From: Umbilicaria muhlenbergii
Lineage: Eukaryota > Ascomycota > Lecanoromycetes > Umbilicariales > Umbilicariaceae
NCBI GenBank assembly: GCA_000611775.1
Contig: KK106981.1
Location: forward strand, 7,612,828 to 7,676,827
Direction: 5' to 3'
DNA: 64,000 bases
Part shown: positions 1 to 11,699 of the stretch, piece by piece
Layout: each line of letters starts with the position of its first letter
How positions within the stretch are numbered: the stretch's first letter is position 1
Made by a program: the position numbers and the translations under genes
The notes under the pieces: model-generated
What the model saw: the letters and a program-made list of their open reading frames with translations, nothing else
What the model was told of the DNA's origin: nothing
The model's database searches: none

Positions 1-890
1 GCTGAGATATGAGATCAAAAGCTCAGAGTGCTCAAAGTGTTAAAAATTAACTCAGAGTTAACTTGCTAAATTACTGATGTTTAAATAAAAGTCTGCAGAG
101 CTCTTGCAAAGTCTTAAGAGTATCAAGTTAAGCATTACAATCAGTCTCATCTTGATGTGATTTATAGAGTTGAACAGTTGATCTGATTAAAGCTTAAGAA
201 CATAATCCTGAAGTGATTCTCATGAAAGCTGAATTAACAGTGTTATGAACTCTTTCAGATTATAAAGAAGATTAAGAATGTTGTTTATCAGCTGAAACTA
301 CTGAAGAAACTTTATATTCATGATATGTTTCATGTTAACCTGCTTCATGATCATAAATTGCAGGCAGGTGAGAATACATCAGAGTTTAAATCACTTCATC
401 TCATGAAGAACTCAGCTGAAAGGAAGTGAGAGGTTGAGATTATAACAACTTCATGAATTATGATCAACTCTGAGGATAAACCTGTTCTACAATATCACAT
501 TGTGTGAAAGAAATTCTCAAAGATTATTTAAAAGTCTGTGAATAACATCTGCAACTTCAAGAAATTAATTAAGAAGTTTCATGAGAACTTTCCTGAGACT
601 TCATGAATCATAATCAATGCTGATACATATTCATGAGAAAATTAAACAAAGGGTTAAGGTTTCTTCTGCTCATCAGAGCATTAAGCTACTGAAGAATTAA
701 AAGTGAAATCACTTCATGAAGCTTGAAGACTCATGAAGAAATGAGTCATGCTGACTTCAGTTTATCAAGACTTATTAATTTTTAACATCATGAAAAGATT
801 CAACTCAGAGCTAAAGTTCTGCAGAGAATAAACTCTCACAGGAGCTGATATTTACCTTTAAAAGAACTTAAACATCTCAATCATCATCAA
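1..890 (+). pseudogene. Gypsy B1 pol C-terminus (integrase tail and chromodomain)
   Basis: Read with TGA as lost Trp, the frame gives the end of a Ty3/Gypsy polyprotein: the stretch after the integrase core including an I-H-D-M-F-H-V-N-L-L type motif (about 310-350), then a chromodomain-like segment (about 425-600) with Y-H-I-V-W-K followed by N-N-I-C-N-F-K-K-L. The same order is seen in copy B2 at 51,600-51,890. Many stops prevent expression. The chromodomain call rests on motif order only. Confidence 0.7.
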
Positions 891-999
891 TTTATCACAG
901 CAGTATTTCTCTTCAATGAAGCTCATGAGTCTTCATCTTCACAGAGGCGTCAAGTTTAAGCAGCAGTCACAACAGCTTTATGAGTCTTGCTCACTTAAT

Positions 1000-1810
1000 G
1001 TTTCTTCTGCTTATGCATCTTGCGCGCCTTCTTGTGACCCTCAGGGTCAGAGTTGATCAGGGGCAGAGATGAGAATGAAAATGAACTCAGTTTTCATGAG
1101 GAAGATGATGAGGTCAGAGATGATGAAAATGAAGCTGCAAACAGTTAACAAAAGCACTTCATGAAAACATATCATAAAGTCATACAAAGGAAGATGCAAG
1201 TCTTGCTGATGTGCTGATGACACTTCATGCACTTAACAGCGTGAGGGGAGAGGAAACAATTCTTAAAATGATTAAAATCATGATCTGCAGCAGCAACAAC
1301 ATATGACTCACAGACTTAAGAGAGAATGTCTTTAATCTTCATAATTATTATCATGAAGGTCAGTCATGAAGCATTTTTATGAAAAGCAGTCATGAAGATC
1401 ACTTACAGATCACTTTATAATTTTACTCATGATTAATGAGTTGAACAAGCTGCTGTGAAATGATGTAATCATGAAGCTGAGCTTCTTCATGAAGAGCTAC
1501 CTCATGAAAGGTTTAATTGTGAAGGGCTGAGTCAGAGGCCTGCATGAACAAAGGAAATAAATGAAAATCACAGATGATTTACCTGAAGATGTTAATGATG
1601 TGATTAATGTGAAGCATGATGAGCTGTATCACTGTTAACAAAAAGGCATCATGAAGGCAAGCATCATGAAGACAAGCATCACAGAGGCAAAACATCACAA
1701 GAGACATTATAAAAATCATGATCATGAATTTATCTGATGAGGGGTGAAAGATTGAAGTTGTGAAGATTACTGATAATGAAAACTCTGACCTTATGATCTG
1801 CACAGGTCAT
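1000..1810 (-). pseudogene. Antisense Cys-rich ORF in the 3' region of Gypsy B1
   Basis: The minus strand between pol and the 3' LTR holds open stretches (1,579-1,803 and 1,047-1,232) with counterparts at the same places in copy B2 (52,863-53,093 and 52,331-52,516). Around 1,180-1,245 the frame reads H-A-V-K-C-M-K-C-H-Q-H-I-S-K-T-C, a Cys/His cluster that could bind zinc, followed by a Ser-rich and then a Lys/Arg-rich stretch. A plausible donor site (CAG then GTAAAT) near 1,578 suggests an intron. Transcription would be opposite to pol. Function unknown. The conservation may only reflect the shared parent element. Confidence 0.45.
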
Positions 1811-2135
1811 TCATGAGGCTTGATAAAGTAAATTTAAATGATCTCATGAACAGCTGAACAGGCTCACAAATGAGTAATAATCATTATAAACACTGAATCA
1901 GTGTATAAATTAATCATAACTTCATAAACATCTTGTGAAGGGAGACTTTTTTTCTCACTGAGTTTTAATGAGCTTCACAACATATTTTTTTTATGATTTT
2001 AATTGTTTTTTCTGATTTACAGGGTCATTTTTTTTAACTGTTATCAATGCATTGTGAAGCACTTATCAGTGAAGGCTTGCAACTGTGAATGTCATCATAC
2101 TCATGAGGGCATGAGCCTTTGAGGGGGGGGGACAA

Positions 2136-2590
2136 TGTGAGCATTTAATGTACAGAACTCATCAGGTGCTAGTTTAAAATAAGAAAAATTATATTTAACA
2201 ACAGCACAGTCTTGTGAAAGTAACTTTCATTAATGAATCAATCTCATGAGGGAGCTCAGCTGATAAACATCACTCTCAGCACTTCATGAAAGTGACTAAA
2301 GGAGTTAACATCATTGATGATATCTCATGAAGATGTGATTCAGCAATGAACACCTCATGAAGACAGCTTCACTGAGATAACTGCTTCATGAGATCTTCCT
2401 CAGGCAGGCTAACTTCAGAAGGAATATATTATGAGGTTAAAACATGTCTCACTTTCTTCTTTAGCAATAATTCTCTATCTACTAGCAATACTATATTATT
2501 GTGAATCATCAACTATAAGTTTAAGTCATTATTGTCACATAACTTCATAATTCCTTAGTTAAGATATTACCTCACAGTAGTATGCTTACA
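2136..2590 (+). repeat. 3' LTR of Gypsy B1 (455 bp)
   Basis: Starts TGTGAGC after a run of eight or more G and ends CTTACA. It aligns along its length with the two LTRs of copy B2 (46,653-47,110 and 53,419-53,873), with scattered transitions. The flanking TTCTT at 2,591 is probably the right-hand target duplication; its left partner is outside the window. Confidence 0.9.
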
Positions 2591-3112
2591 TTCTTAACTT
2601 TTTTAAAATAACACCTGTGTTTTAACATCAACATTTCAGGTGAAAGCCTGCTTGAATTAATTATTTATAGATTATAAACATTAATTCTGATATTGCCTGA
2701 TATGCTTTTTGAATAATAGCAAAGGAAATATCATCTGATTCAAGTGCTTTCTTTGTGAAAGATGTAAATATAACTTGTTTAACTTCATTTTCTGTTAAGT
2801 TTGATCAATTTACATGTATTGTGTCTTGATTATTCTTAATTTCAGCTGTAGAAGGTTCTGAATACATTGTTGTAATAAATGCTTGACATTTGTCTTGAAA
2901 ATCTTGACATAATCTATCATTTTGATCTTGTATTAGTGGTATTTTCTTCATAAGTCATGACTTTGTGTATTTATATGCTTGAAATACATCTTTTCCACTT
3001 GCTTCTATAAGAAATGTTGTTCAGGATTTTTGTTTTGCATTTTTAATAACTTGAAAGTACTCAGATTTACTTTTTGTGAATTTAATTCACTGTCTTTCAG
3101 ATTAATCATGTT
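2591..3112 (-). mobile_element. LINE A, N-terminal RT fragment (Tad-like)
   Basis: The reverse complement encodes the start of a Tad-clade reverse transcriptase, with the block L-T-E-N-E-V-K-Q-V-I-F-T-S, then K-A-(P)-x-S-D-D-I-S-F-A-I-I-Q-K-A-Y-Q-A-I. The same region is in LINE B (11,150-11,640), LINE C (17,390-18,340) and LINE 2 (63,240-63,690). It is cut on the left by Gypsy B1 and on the right by hAT E1. Stops make it non-functional. Confidence 0.85.
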
Positions 3113-4289
3113 TAGGCTTTCACTGCAGATCAGAGTGACACTGAGTTAAGCTGAGTTAAGTTGAGTTGAGTGATAATGTCTCAGTGATTTTGAACTCACC
3201 TTGACGTGTCAAGTCAAAGTGAGTAATAAAGTAAAACATTAAAAGTCCTGCAGGACCTGTCAAGCTTTTATACATGATGTATTTTATTCACACAAGGGTT
3301 AAAACTTTACTTTTGCACATTAAGGTTATCACTTATGCAGGTCAGAGTGATCTCAATTTAAGTTTCATGTTTTTATTACTACATTAATATCTTATCCTAC
3401 AGAAACAATTTAAGCATTATCATTTAACATTACTTCTTCAGTCATCATGCTGTCTTGAAGCAGGTATGACCCTTGAGTCCTGCATTTTAATGATATACAG
3501 TGCAAGATTTTCACCTGAATCAAGAAGTAAGAGACATTTTGTTAAAATCATATTCTTACTCTGAATAGTGACTTGCTTTTCATGAATAATGAGCAAATTG
3601 ATATCTGCATGAGGACATTAACTTTAGTATTACTTTGTATTTCAGACAACTTATTTTTAAAAAATGAAATCAACAATGTTTTTGTTGACTTCTGCAACAT
3701 CAGCAGAGCAGTCTTTTGTTAATGTATTTTCTTAACATTGATGTTCTGCATGCCTGGCAGATTGATCATGATTTCATGTATTAAATATTGAAATGCAGCT
3801 TTCAGAATAAGCAGCTCTTTCATAAGCTGATAATGTTTAATTTCATGAAAACCTCTCACTGCAAAAGGGCATTAACTTCTGACATTATTAATTAATATGA
3901 GAAATTTACTTTCTGACTTGATTTTTCATAAAATCTTTAATCACTCTGAGTGAGCAGGTCCTTTTCCTCAAGATGCAGATTATATAATTAATCATTATTA
4001 TGTTAAGTCTTTCTGATGCTTCTCTGCAGCTTTATTCTTTGATGATTTATAAATCTTCACTGACTTTCTGACTTGATGAAGCTCATCTTTGAAAGAAGGA
4101 AAAACAGCTAACAGATGTTTAACTTCACTCTTGATATACATCATATTTCAATTACTTAGTAAGCATTAACTTTTGACATTACTATGAGTGTTGACTTGTT
4201 TAACTATACTTGTGAAAAGTTGTGAAGGCGTATGATTAACTAAGAGAGACAAGAAGTGCATTAAAAAGATGTGTTGAATATAATAAAAC

Positions 4290-4500
4290 ATGATGATTAT
4301 GACAGAGTGAGTTGAAGGTGATTGAGTGTGTTGAAGATAATAAAATGTGTTGAAGGTGATAAGTTCTGAAGATGATGAAGTGCATTAAAGATGATGAGTT
4401 TACTGAAGATGATGAAGTGCATTGAAGGTGATGAGTTTGCTGAAGGTGACAAGATGCATTGAAGTTGAAAAGATATATTAAAGATGAAGAAGCATATCAA
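4290..4500. repeat. Degenerate 30-bp-type tandem repeat in hAT E1
   Basis: A run of imperfect units built on TTGAAGGTGATGAGT and GATGATGAAGTGCATT repeats about six times. The matching array in E2 is at 45,830-46,060. The open minus-strand frame here is a by-product of the repeat. It lies in the 2-kb non-coding left arm. Confidence 0.65.
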
Positions 4501-4827
4501 AAAGGCATGTAAAATCTGAAGATAATAAAATATTAATCATCAAGAATGAATGCAAACATTATTTATAAGCATTATTTAACTGACAGGTATTTAAATGAAG
4601 GACAACATGAAAAATATATATTAAAAATAATGAGGAAAGTATGCAGAGCTTGAAGATCTGAAGAGAAATAAATCTCTGTCAATATGAATAAATATCACAG
4701 GCATTATCTAGAAGCATTACTTAACTGAAACTTCAATAATGAGATGTAAAAGAGGGATGTTAAAGTGCATAAAAAGAAGAACATGATCAGCTGCAGATTT
4801 TGCATTTATAATCAAGTTGTTAAATCA

Positions 4828-4945
4828 ACATAACACTTTCAGTGCATTTACTGTAGAGGTGAGATGTTGTGACATTAACATTTAACTTTCAGTGCATTCA
4901 CTGCAGAGGTGAGATGCTGTGATATCAACACAAGTTTTCAGAAAC
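4828..4945. repeat. 54-bp direct duplication in hAT E1
   Basis: Two adjacent copies of a unit containing ACTTTCAGTGCATT and AGAGGTGAGATG, with counterparts at 45,375-45,490 in E2. Nothing coding is seen. It may be part of the subterminal non-coding arm. Confidence 0.6.
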
Positions 4946-5264
4946 ATGATTGAAATACATAAATATAAACATTTCTTGCGCAACTCACCTCTGCTCATGT
5001 TATCATCATTTGATTTGCACTTCACCTCATCATTTAAATAATGTTGTAAGTTAATATCAACATCAGATCCTGTCTAGCAGCGCTTTTAATCACATAAGCT
5101 TTAATATTGAAATTCACAAGTTAAAGAACAACTTATCAGCTGTGCATATCAACTTTTTTTAACATTCATTCTTCTTCATCATTTAGCAGCATGTCTCATT
5201 TCTTCAAGTATTACTCACATGTCAATGATAATGACAATTATTAATATTTACTGTTTAGCTCACA

Positions 5265-5492
5265 TGTAAAACTATAGCGTCCCTTACTAGAAAGGGAAGT
5301 ATAGTTGAGGTTCATGACAGCATGAGATATAAATGTATAAAGATTATATGATTCTAACTATATAAAATTAATAACTAAGGAATGAAGGTGAGATCAAGCA
5401 GTGCAGAGTTTTCATGTGACTTATTAACACTGTCAAGTCACTTGTAGGGCGCATGCTCTACATGAGTCTTAAATTGTCATTAACTCATGACA
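5265..5492 (-). repeat. Solo LTR of Gypsy family A (228 bp)
   Basis: Matches the LTRs of the full element at 36,403-43,232 in reverse orientation. It is flanked by 5-bp duplications TCACA (5,260-5,264 and 5,493-5,497). The corresponding place in hAT E2 (about 45,052) is an uninterrupted empty site, which confirms both the insertion and its duplication. A lone LTR implies LTR-LTR recombination. Confidence 0.92.
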
Positions 5493-5689
5493 TCACATCA
5501 CTTCTTCATTAATATACTTGATCACCCGCCTCCTCACTCTCTTATGTCAAAAGCAAGGTAATGACCAAAAATAATGCTCACATCATAAGAGACAGATCAT
5601 TAATTTATATAATAATGATGCAATTAAGTTCTCTCTTCACTTCATCATGACTAATCTACTTATCACGCCTCAGTGAGCAGATTAATATA

Positions 5690-6748
5690 AGATAAGTGCT
5701 GCATTAATCACTCTGCAAAAGCACCTCAGTGAATATAATCAGCATGAAAGCATGATCAGAAAGCAGCAAAAGCACTATAATGAAACTGATAATCAAGTTA
5801 TAATTGCATATGCTAAGAACACAGATGAGCAGGTTAAGTTGAAATGTCATTAAAAAATACAAAAGATAACATCAGATTGAAATGAAATAAATCATGATGA
5901 ACATCAAGTCTTGATGAAGAATGCCTGAGAAATTGAGCTTATGAAATGTTTTAAGAAGTTGTCAGATAAGACTGATAAATAATGCTCATTTTACAAGTTA
6001 TTTACACTTATAATGAAATGACTCAAACAAAATCTTATGAGTATTTGAAACAAGATTATCTTTAAACATGAAGATGTGAAAGATGAGTTCCTTCAAATCT
6101 TGCTGTAAAAGAGTAATAAAATTGAGTGAAACTTAACATGCATCAATGAGGAAAATGATGATGATGAAGATGATGATGACACTGACATTAATGATGAAGA
6201 GAAGAAAGTAAGCAGATATGAGCATTATTTATTAACATTATTTACTGATCAATGAGTATAGATGTCAGAGGAGATCAAAGAAGTAATTTTTAAACATAAT
6301 GTTTCAATTATGCAGCATCTTAAATGACTGATATATCATGTTAATTATGAGTTATTGAAGCAAGTTGACTCTGAGGTAATGCTTAAAGATAATGCTGATG
6401 AGCTTGATTTTAACATGAATACAGAATCTGAAAAAGAAGTTTATAAACTTTTAAAAAGATCTTCATTTTCCTGCATACATTGCACATGATGTTAATGAGT
6501 TGAAGAATGATCTAAAGATTAAAAACAATGCTCATGCAGTTGAAGAATCAGTGAAGGAGGAAGTGCTGATTGAGAAGAAAATTATTAAAATGTTAAAAAA
6601 TGATTTAATAACAGATCATGAGCTTTTCATGAAGAACTTATTAATGTATAATGAGGAAGACTTTGTAATAAATGATATTAAAAAGAATGAGAATTTAAAA
6701 TTGAAGTATGAGAAGACATCTGCATTAAAAGAAGAAGTTGAAGCTTAA
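5690..6748 (+). pseudogene. Second ORF of hAT E1: acidic protein of unknown function
   Basis: With TGA read as lost Trp, one frame runs from about 5,690 to 6,480: a Gln/His/Lys-rich start, a block ending C-F-K-K-L-S-D-K-T-D-K, a K-x-E-D-V-K-D-E-F-L-Q block, an Asp/Glu run (about 6,145-6,190) and L-K-Q-V-D-S-E-V-M-L-K-D-N. After a frame change near 6,470 it continues in the clean 82-codon ORF 6,500-6,748. The same two segments and the same frame change occur in E2 (43,732-44,800, minus), so the change may be an intron rather than decay. It lies upstream of, and in line with, the transposase. I do not recognise the family; a DNA-binding or accessory transposition role is a guess. Confidence 0.5.
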
Positions 6749-7399
6749 TTTTTTTTTATTAACTGCACATTTATATAATAAGTTCAGGTGTTATCTACTG
6801 ACATTACTGTTTGCTCACTTTTATTGATGCATAATATCATGCTTTGACACAGAAATTAAAGTCATGAATTTATAATGAGAGGACATGTTTTTTCTAGCAT
6901 ATGATTATTTCTATTAAAGTGAGTAGCATGTTGAAATCTTAAATTTCATCTAATCACAGTTGTTTCACAACTTCTTTCATTTTCATGATTTTTAGCATCT
7001 TTTTAATTACTTGATTTTATAAGTTGAAGATGAATGAGCTTAATATCTTTTAACAGATCATCATAAGTCATTATGAAAATTTATAAGATGATCATCATCT
7101 TTGTTGCACAAACAGGCTTTTTTATGCATCATAAATGTGATTGAATATTAATACTGCAGAGTTACATGTAACATGATGATTATCTTTAATGAGCAAAGGG
7201 GTGTTTTAACACAAAGTATGCATAATCTGATATCTGTTCAATTACACTGCAGAGTTACACATGTTTTATACATGTGTCTTGATCATTATTTTTCAGCATT
7301 ATCTTTCAAGAGTAAAGGGGATTTTTTGTGTAATATATTTATTCAACATCTCTTTTAATATGTATATAAGTGTAATTATTCTTTACACAACAATATCTT

Positions 7400-10300
7400 C
7401 TTTCTTAAATCACTCATCACTGCAATTTCTGCATACACTTCTATCAATATGTCTTAATATGATAGCAACTTTTCTCTCTCAGAAGCAGAAGAAATTCTCA
7501 TTTCTTTTTCATAATCATAAACCTCTCAGGAATCTGAGAATGCTTAAGTCTTATCTTGTGCTCTTTAAAATCTATCATCATTTATTGCACTTCAATGCAA
7601 CACTCTCAAGACACATGTTTTCTGAAAAAGTGACAAGTGATATGCAAAACTCTTTCATGAATGATGAAAGTCAACTTTACATGATCTTCACACTCATGAC
7701 AAACTGAAAGGCAATTTTAAATAAAAATTCACTACTCAGTCCTTCAACTACTGAAACCTGTTTAAACAGGTTGCAGTCATGCAGAGTGAAAAGTTAAACT
7801 TATAATGTAAACTTTATCAAGCTGTCATCAGTCACCTAAATACAAAGAACACTGATTTCAGTATTATGAAAAAGCATTTGCATCAGACTGCTGCAAGATA
7901 TTACTTAAATGAAAGCATTCACAATTTACATTGAATGAACTGTTGCAGTCAACAGTAAGTTTATTTCTTTTTATGTATTATCTTTCTTATCAGTATTAAT
8001 GCTGAAAGTTAATGCTCTTATGATATTTCTTAAAAATGAACAGTATGCAATCTTGACATTCTGATATACATGAAGAAGGCCTTTGAACAGCAAATCATTA
8101 ATGCACTCATATTTATGAATATTTTCTTCTGATTCATTGAGAATAAGTAACTTCATATCACTTTTATGATGCTCTGAGATGACATTCAGATACCTTGCTG
8201 CAATAAAATTTAAAATCTTGTCACAGATTGATATTAAAAAGTAATGCTTACTGTATAAAAGAGTCTTGCTCAGATAAACAGTAAAGTGTCATTAACTTTG
8301 AACTGTTAATCTCATAATCACTTATTCTTCTTGGCGGTTACTGCTTATTATATTGATAATAACTGAAACTACAATGAGGCCTTATTAAGATTTGAGCATG
8401 TAAATGAGTTATATATTGAAGTCATCTTGACAGGTTATGTTCTTAATGTTTTAAAGATTTTTAAAATCAAGAACAAGCTCTTCATTATCATTATGAATAA
8501 CATCTTTAATAACATCATTATGCACACACATCTGAAGTCAGTCTTGAGTGATGATCATGATATTTAATGAGACAATGCTGAAGCAACAATATCATGCATG
8601 ACACATGTCTTAACTCTTGCTGTCAAGGCTTTACTAAAGTCACTTGATGTGAACATCAAAAATGATCATCATGTGAAGATATAAAATGCAGACAAGTTGA
8701 CAAAGATTTAAGAAAAGATATCTTTGATTAACATCATGCAAAAGGCAAGTGAAATGATAATGCTCATTGATAATATCTGAATATTAACAACATATGACAG
8801 ATTCAGTATCTCTCAATTGTAATCAACTCTTTCTCACAGAGATTTGAATAATTTGCAGATATTCAACAGCAAGTTTATGCAAACAGCTTAAATTAAAAAC
8901 CCCTTTAAATGATTCAGAATATTAAGATGTGATGAAATTTCACATATGACATACTTTTTTAAGTTTATGTTCTATGAGAGGCCCTGTGCAATTTTGTTTT
9001 TAATGAACAAGATAAAAAGCTCTGAGTTCTTGCAATCATTAATTTAAAATGAGAACAGGTCTGTTATTTTTTAACATTATTAAAATCATTTAAAAACTGA
9101 ACTGCAGCACTTTTGAAAATTACTGAAGTTATAATACATAAAACCTGATATGTGTATAATCAACTCATTAATCACATTACAGATCACTGCTGCTGAGTGC
9201 AGTTGAAAATCACTCTCTGAAAACATGAACTGATCACTGCCCTGAAAGCCTGTCAGGATAAGTTGAGGGATTATTATGAAAATTCATAAATAAGTTAATG
9301 ATGAATTTATAATCTTGCAATTGTTTTAAACCCGTCATGTAAGATGATTAAATATAAAGTAACTTTGATGCATATATCTGCTTGATCATGACTAATACAT
9401 CATAGGGGAAGAAAGTAACAAAATCTCAAGAAATTAAGTGAAATCAACAGTTTCAAGATTATTATGATCTACATTACTTGAAATATGAGAGTCTGATTAT
9501 GAACTCAATTATCACTGCAGGTCAATCACAGAATATGAATCTTAACACATTAATTAAACAAATGAAGCTGAAGAATCAATGATAAATAAATACTTAAAAT
9601 GATATCTTTAAATATCTTTTCACATCAGTCAATTATGCTAATGATTCATTAAAGATAATGCTCAAAGGTAATGCTGATATGAGGCTTGAGTTAATTACAT
9701 CATTAAATGTGAAGTGTTAACTACAGTGATCTTAAAGGTTTCTTTTAAATGACAAGAGATGTTCTTGCTGTATGTGTCTTTAAAATAAATGTGAAATGTA
9801 TTTTTAATATGATTAAAGACATCTGCAATTGATGATGTGAACATCTGAGCACTGAGACTATATGTATGCTCTGTTTAATTAAATATTATGAGTAAAACAC
9901 CTTGTTGAATGACCTTATTAATGATGATGACAATGATGAGGAAGTCAGTGTCTCTGAAATCTGAGCTTAAGAAGCCTCTGTTCTGAATGAGTTAATTATA
10001 ACAGATGATGAGGAGGTTTATGAGTTCATGAAGACATTTCAACAAAAGAAGCTTACCTCTGTCAAGTGCAAAACAATGACAATGAACAGTGATAATCATG
10101 ATAAGTCTGACATGAATGATTCAGATGATATGAGAGTAGATGAACTTGCTGATATGCATTAAATGAGGGTGAAAATGAAACAGAGTGATGACTCAGACAC
10201 CTTTATTATGATTGAAGATGTGTTGAAGAGCAGAGAACAAGATGATTTTAATATATTTTTATCATTTAATGACCTGATGACCTCCCTCACTTCAGCATGA
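7400..10300 (+). pseudogene. hAT transposase (decayed), copy E1
   Basis: Reading through TGA/TAA at Trp codons, about 8,290-8,560 gives S-L-T-L-N-C-(W)-S-S-H-N-H then F-L-A-V-T-A-Y-Y-I-D-N-N-(W), F-E-H-V-N-E, and K-N-K-L-F-I-I-I-M-N-N-x-F-N-N. These correspond to the hAT core (D-x-W-T-S, the T-x-H-x-I-D block, K-L-x-x-I-T-x-D-N-A-x-N-N). Catalytic Asp positions are changed to Asn by G-to-A. Near 8,585-8,640 comes C-M-T-H-V-L-T-L-A-V-K-A-L, the hAT R-C-x-x-H-x-L-N-L-x-V block. A putative BED-like start lies near 7,590 (N-A-T-L-S-R-H-M). The C-terminus is acidic (10,080-10,290). Boundaries are approximate. Confidence 0.75.
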
Positions 10301-10903
10301 AGGAGTGAAGCTCAGAGAAGATCAACTGCAGTTAATTAAAATAAACAACTTATGAATTCAACATATGAGTGACACATTATTATCAGCATCAGTCAATTAG
10401 TATTGCTGTCTGCAGATCAACACTGAGTTGTGTTATGAAATCAACTACAAATACAGTCTGCAAAGTTAAAAAGAGTATACAGTCATCACAAATTCTAAAT
10501 AAACATTATCTTTGAGCATTACTTTTGAGCATTACTTTTTTAGCATATCATGTTTTTCTTCATGTTTGCACAGTACTCACAATGTGTAATATCAGTCTTT
10601 GCAGATTAATAATTCAATTAAAAATATGTAAAAGTATTCAATTATCACAATACCTGCCTTTGATAACAACACAATGCAAAGCTGTAATAACATGAGAAGA
10701 AAAGTGATGTTATTATTTATATTAAACTTACTACTGTTATGATGACTAAGCAATTTTAACTGTATATGATTAGTTCAGTGTTCACATAAGTACCTCAGGG
10801 TTGACTTGATTGATCACTGAATATCAGGTCTGTGAAGGGATTAAACTTATAAATTAAGTTCTTGATCATTGACCTGACCTGACTCAACTCAAATGACAGC
10901 CTA

Positions 10904-11013
10904 CCACTGGCTTTGAGAATTAAAAAAAAGGATTTAAGTCTTTGAACTGAGTAGTTTATGAGGCTTATGACAATGATATATCATATGTGTGACTTAATTG
11001 CTTTTTGATTTCC
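10904..11013 (-). mobile_element. 5' end of LINE A (5'UTR stub)
   Basis: About 110 bp matching the 5' terminus of the same LINE at 16,430-16,545, 22,410-22,530 and, in reverse, 30,096-30,200 (shared CACATATGATATATCATT core). It abuts the RT region of LINE B at about 11,014 and is cut by the right end of hAT E1 at 10,903. Confidence 0.8.
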
Positions 11014-11690
11014 GCGCGCGTCTGATAAATATTTGACTTGACTTAGATATGATAATTTAGTTGTCATGATTTTCTCTGCCACTTTGCTTAAACAGTTTAA
11101 TAATATAATTATTCTGTAAGCTTTTGGTTTTGAATAATCTGATTTTCTCAGCTTTTTTAGAATAACACCTGTGTCTTAACATCAACATTTCAGGTGAAAG
11201 CCTGCTTGAATTAATTATTTATAAATTGTAAACATTAATTTTGATATTGCCTGATATGCTTTTTGAATAATAGCAAAGGAAATATCATCTGATTCAGGTG
11301 CTTTCTTTGCAGAGGATGTAAATATAACTTGTTTAACTTTATTTTCTATTAAGTTTGATCAATTTACATGTATTGTGTCTTGATTATTCTCAATTTCAGC
11401 TGTAGGAGGTTCTGAATACATTGCTGTAATAAATGCTTAACATTTGTCTTGAAAATCCTGATATAATATATTATTTTGATCTTGTATTGATGGTATTTTC
11501 TTCATAAATCATGGCTTTGTGTATTTATATGCTTGAAATACATCTTTTCCACTTGTTCAGGATTTTTGTTTTGCATTTTTAATAACTTGAAAGTACTCAG
11601 ATCTGCTTGTTGTAAATTTAATTCACTGTTTTTCAGATTAATCATGCTTGTTGTAATGTTTTCTTGCTGTTGACATTTCCTTTCTTAGCC
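11014..11690 (-). pseudogene. LINE B reverse transcriptase, N-terminal part
   Basis: The reverse complement encodes the RT fingers region as in LINE A, extended by G-V-I-L-K-K-L-x-K, S-D-Y-S-K and a segment ending near A-E-K-I. Frames are interrupted and the catalytic F-A-D-D region is absent because the element is truncated. Confidence 0.7.
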
Positions 11691-11699
11691 TGATGAGGT

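Larger units (their letters stand above)
1..2590 (+). mobile_element. Ty3/Gypsy family B, 3' half (copy B1)
   Basis: This is the 3' part of a chromodomain LTR retrotransposon that enters from outside the window. It matches 51,300-53,873 (copy B2) nearly base for base through the integrase tail, chromodomain, long 3' non-pol region, polypurine tract and LTR. The G-rich tract just before 2,136 and the TG...CA LTR ends set the plus orientation. It is inserted into the RT region of LINE A: LINE sequence resumes at 2,591. Frames are broken mainly by TGA codons where Trp is expected. It is dead as a coding unit. Confidence 0.9.
3113..10903 (+). mobile_element. hAT DNA transposon, copy E1 (7.8 kb)
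   Basis: Bounded by inverted ends TAGGCTTTCA (3,113) and TGACAGCCTA (10,903) and collinear, in reverse, with copy E2 (32,739-54,417) once the Gypsy insertions in E2 are removed; both are then about 7.6 kb. It carries a decayed hAT transposase (about 7,400-10,300) and a second ORF upstream (about 5,690-6,748), both on the plus strand. A solo LTR lies at 5,265-5,492. The flanks do not match: left is LINE RT, right is LINE 5'UTR, and no 8-bp duplication is present, so this copy is probably a recombinant. Confidence 0.85.

Noticed and set aside
4297-4500. 67-codon minus ORF
   Set aside because: It is a by-product of the degenerate tandem repeat in the hAT arm.
7261-7707. 148-codon ORF present in both hAT copies (also 35,996-36,442), considered as a separate gene
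   Set aside because: Most of it is hydrophobic, low-complexity sequence; only its last part (N-A-T-L-S-R-H-M) looks like the start of the transposase, so it was folded into that call.
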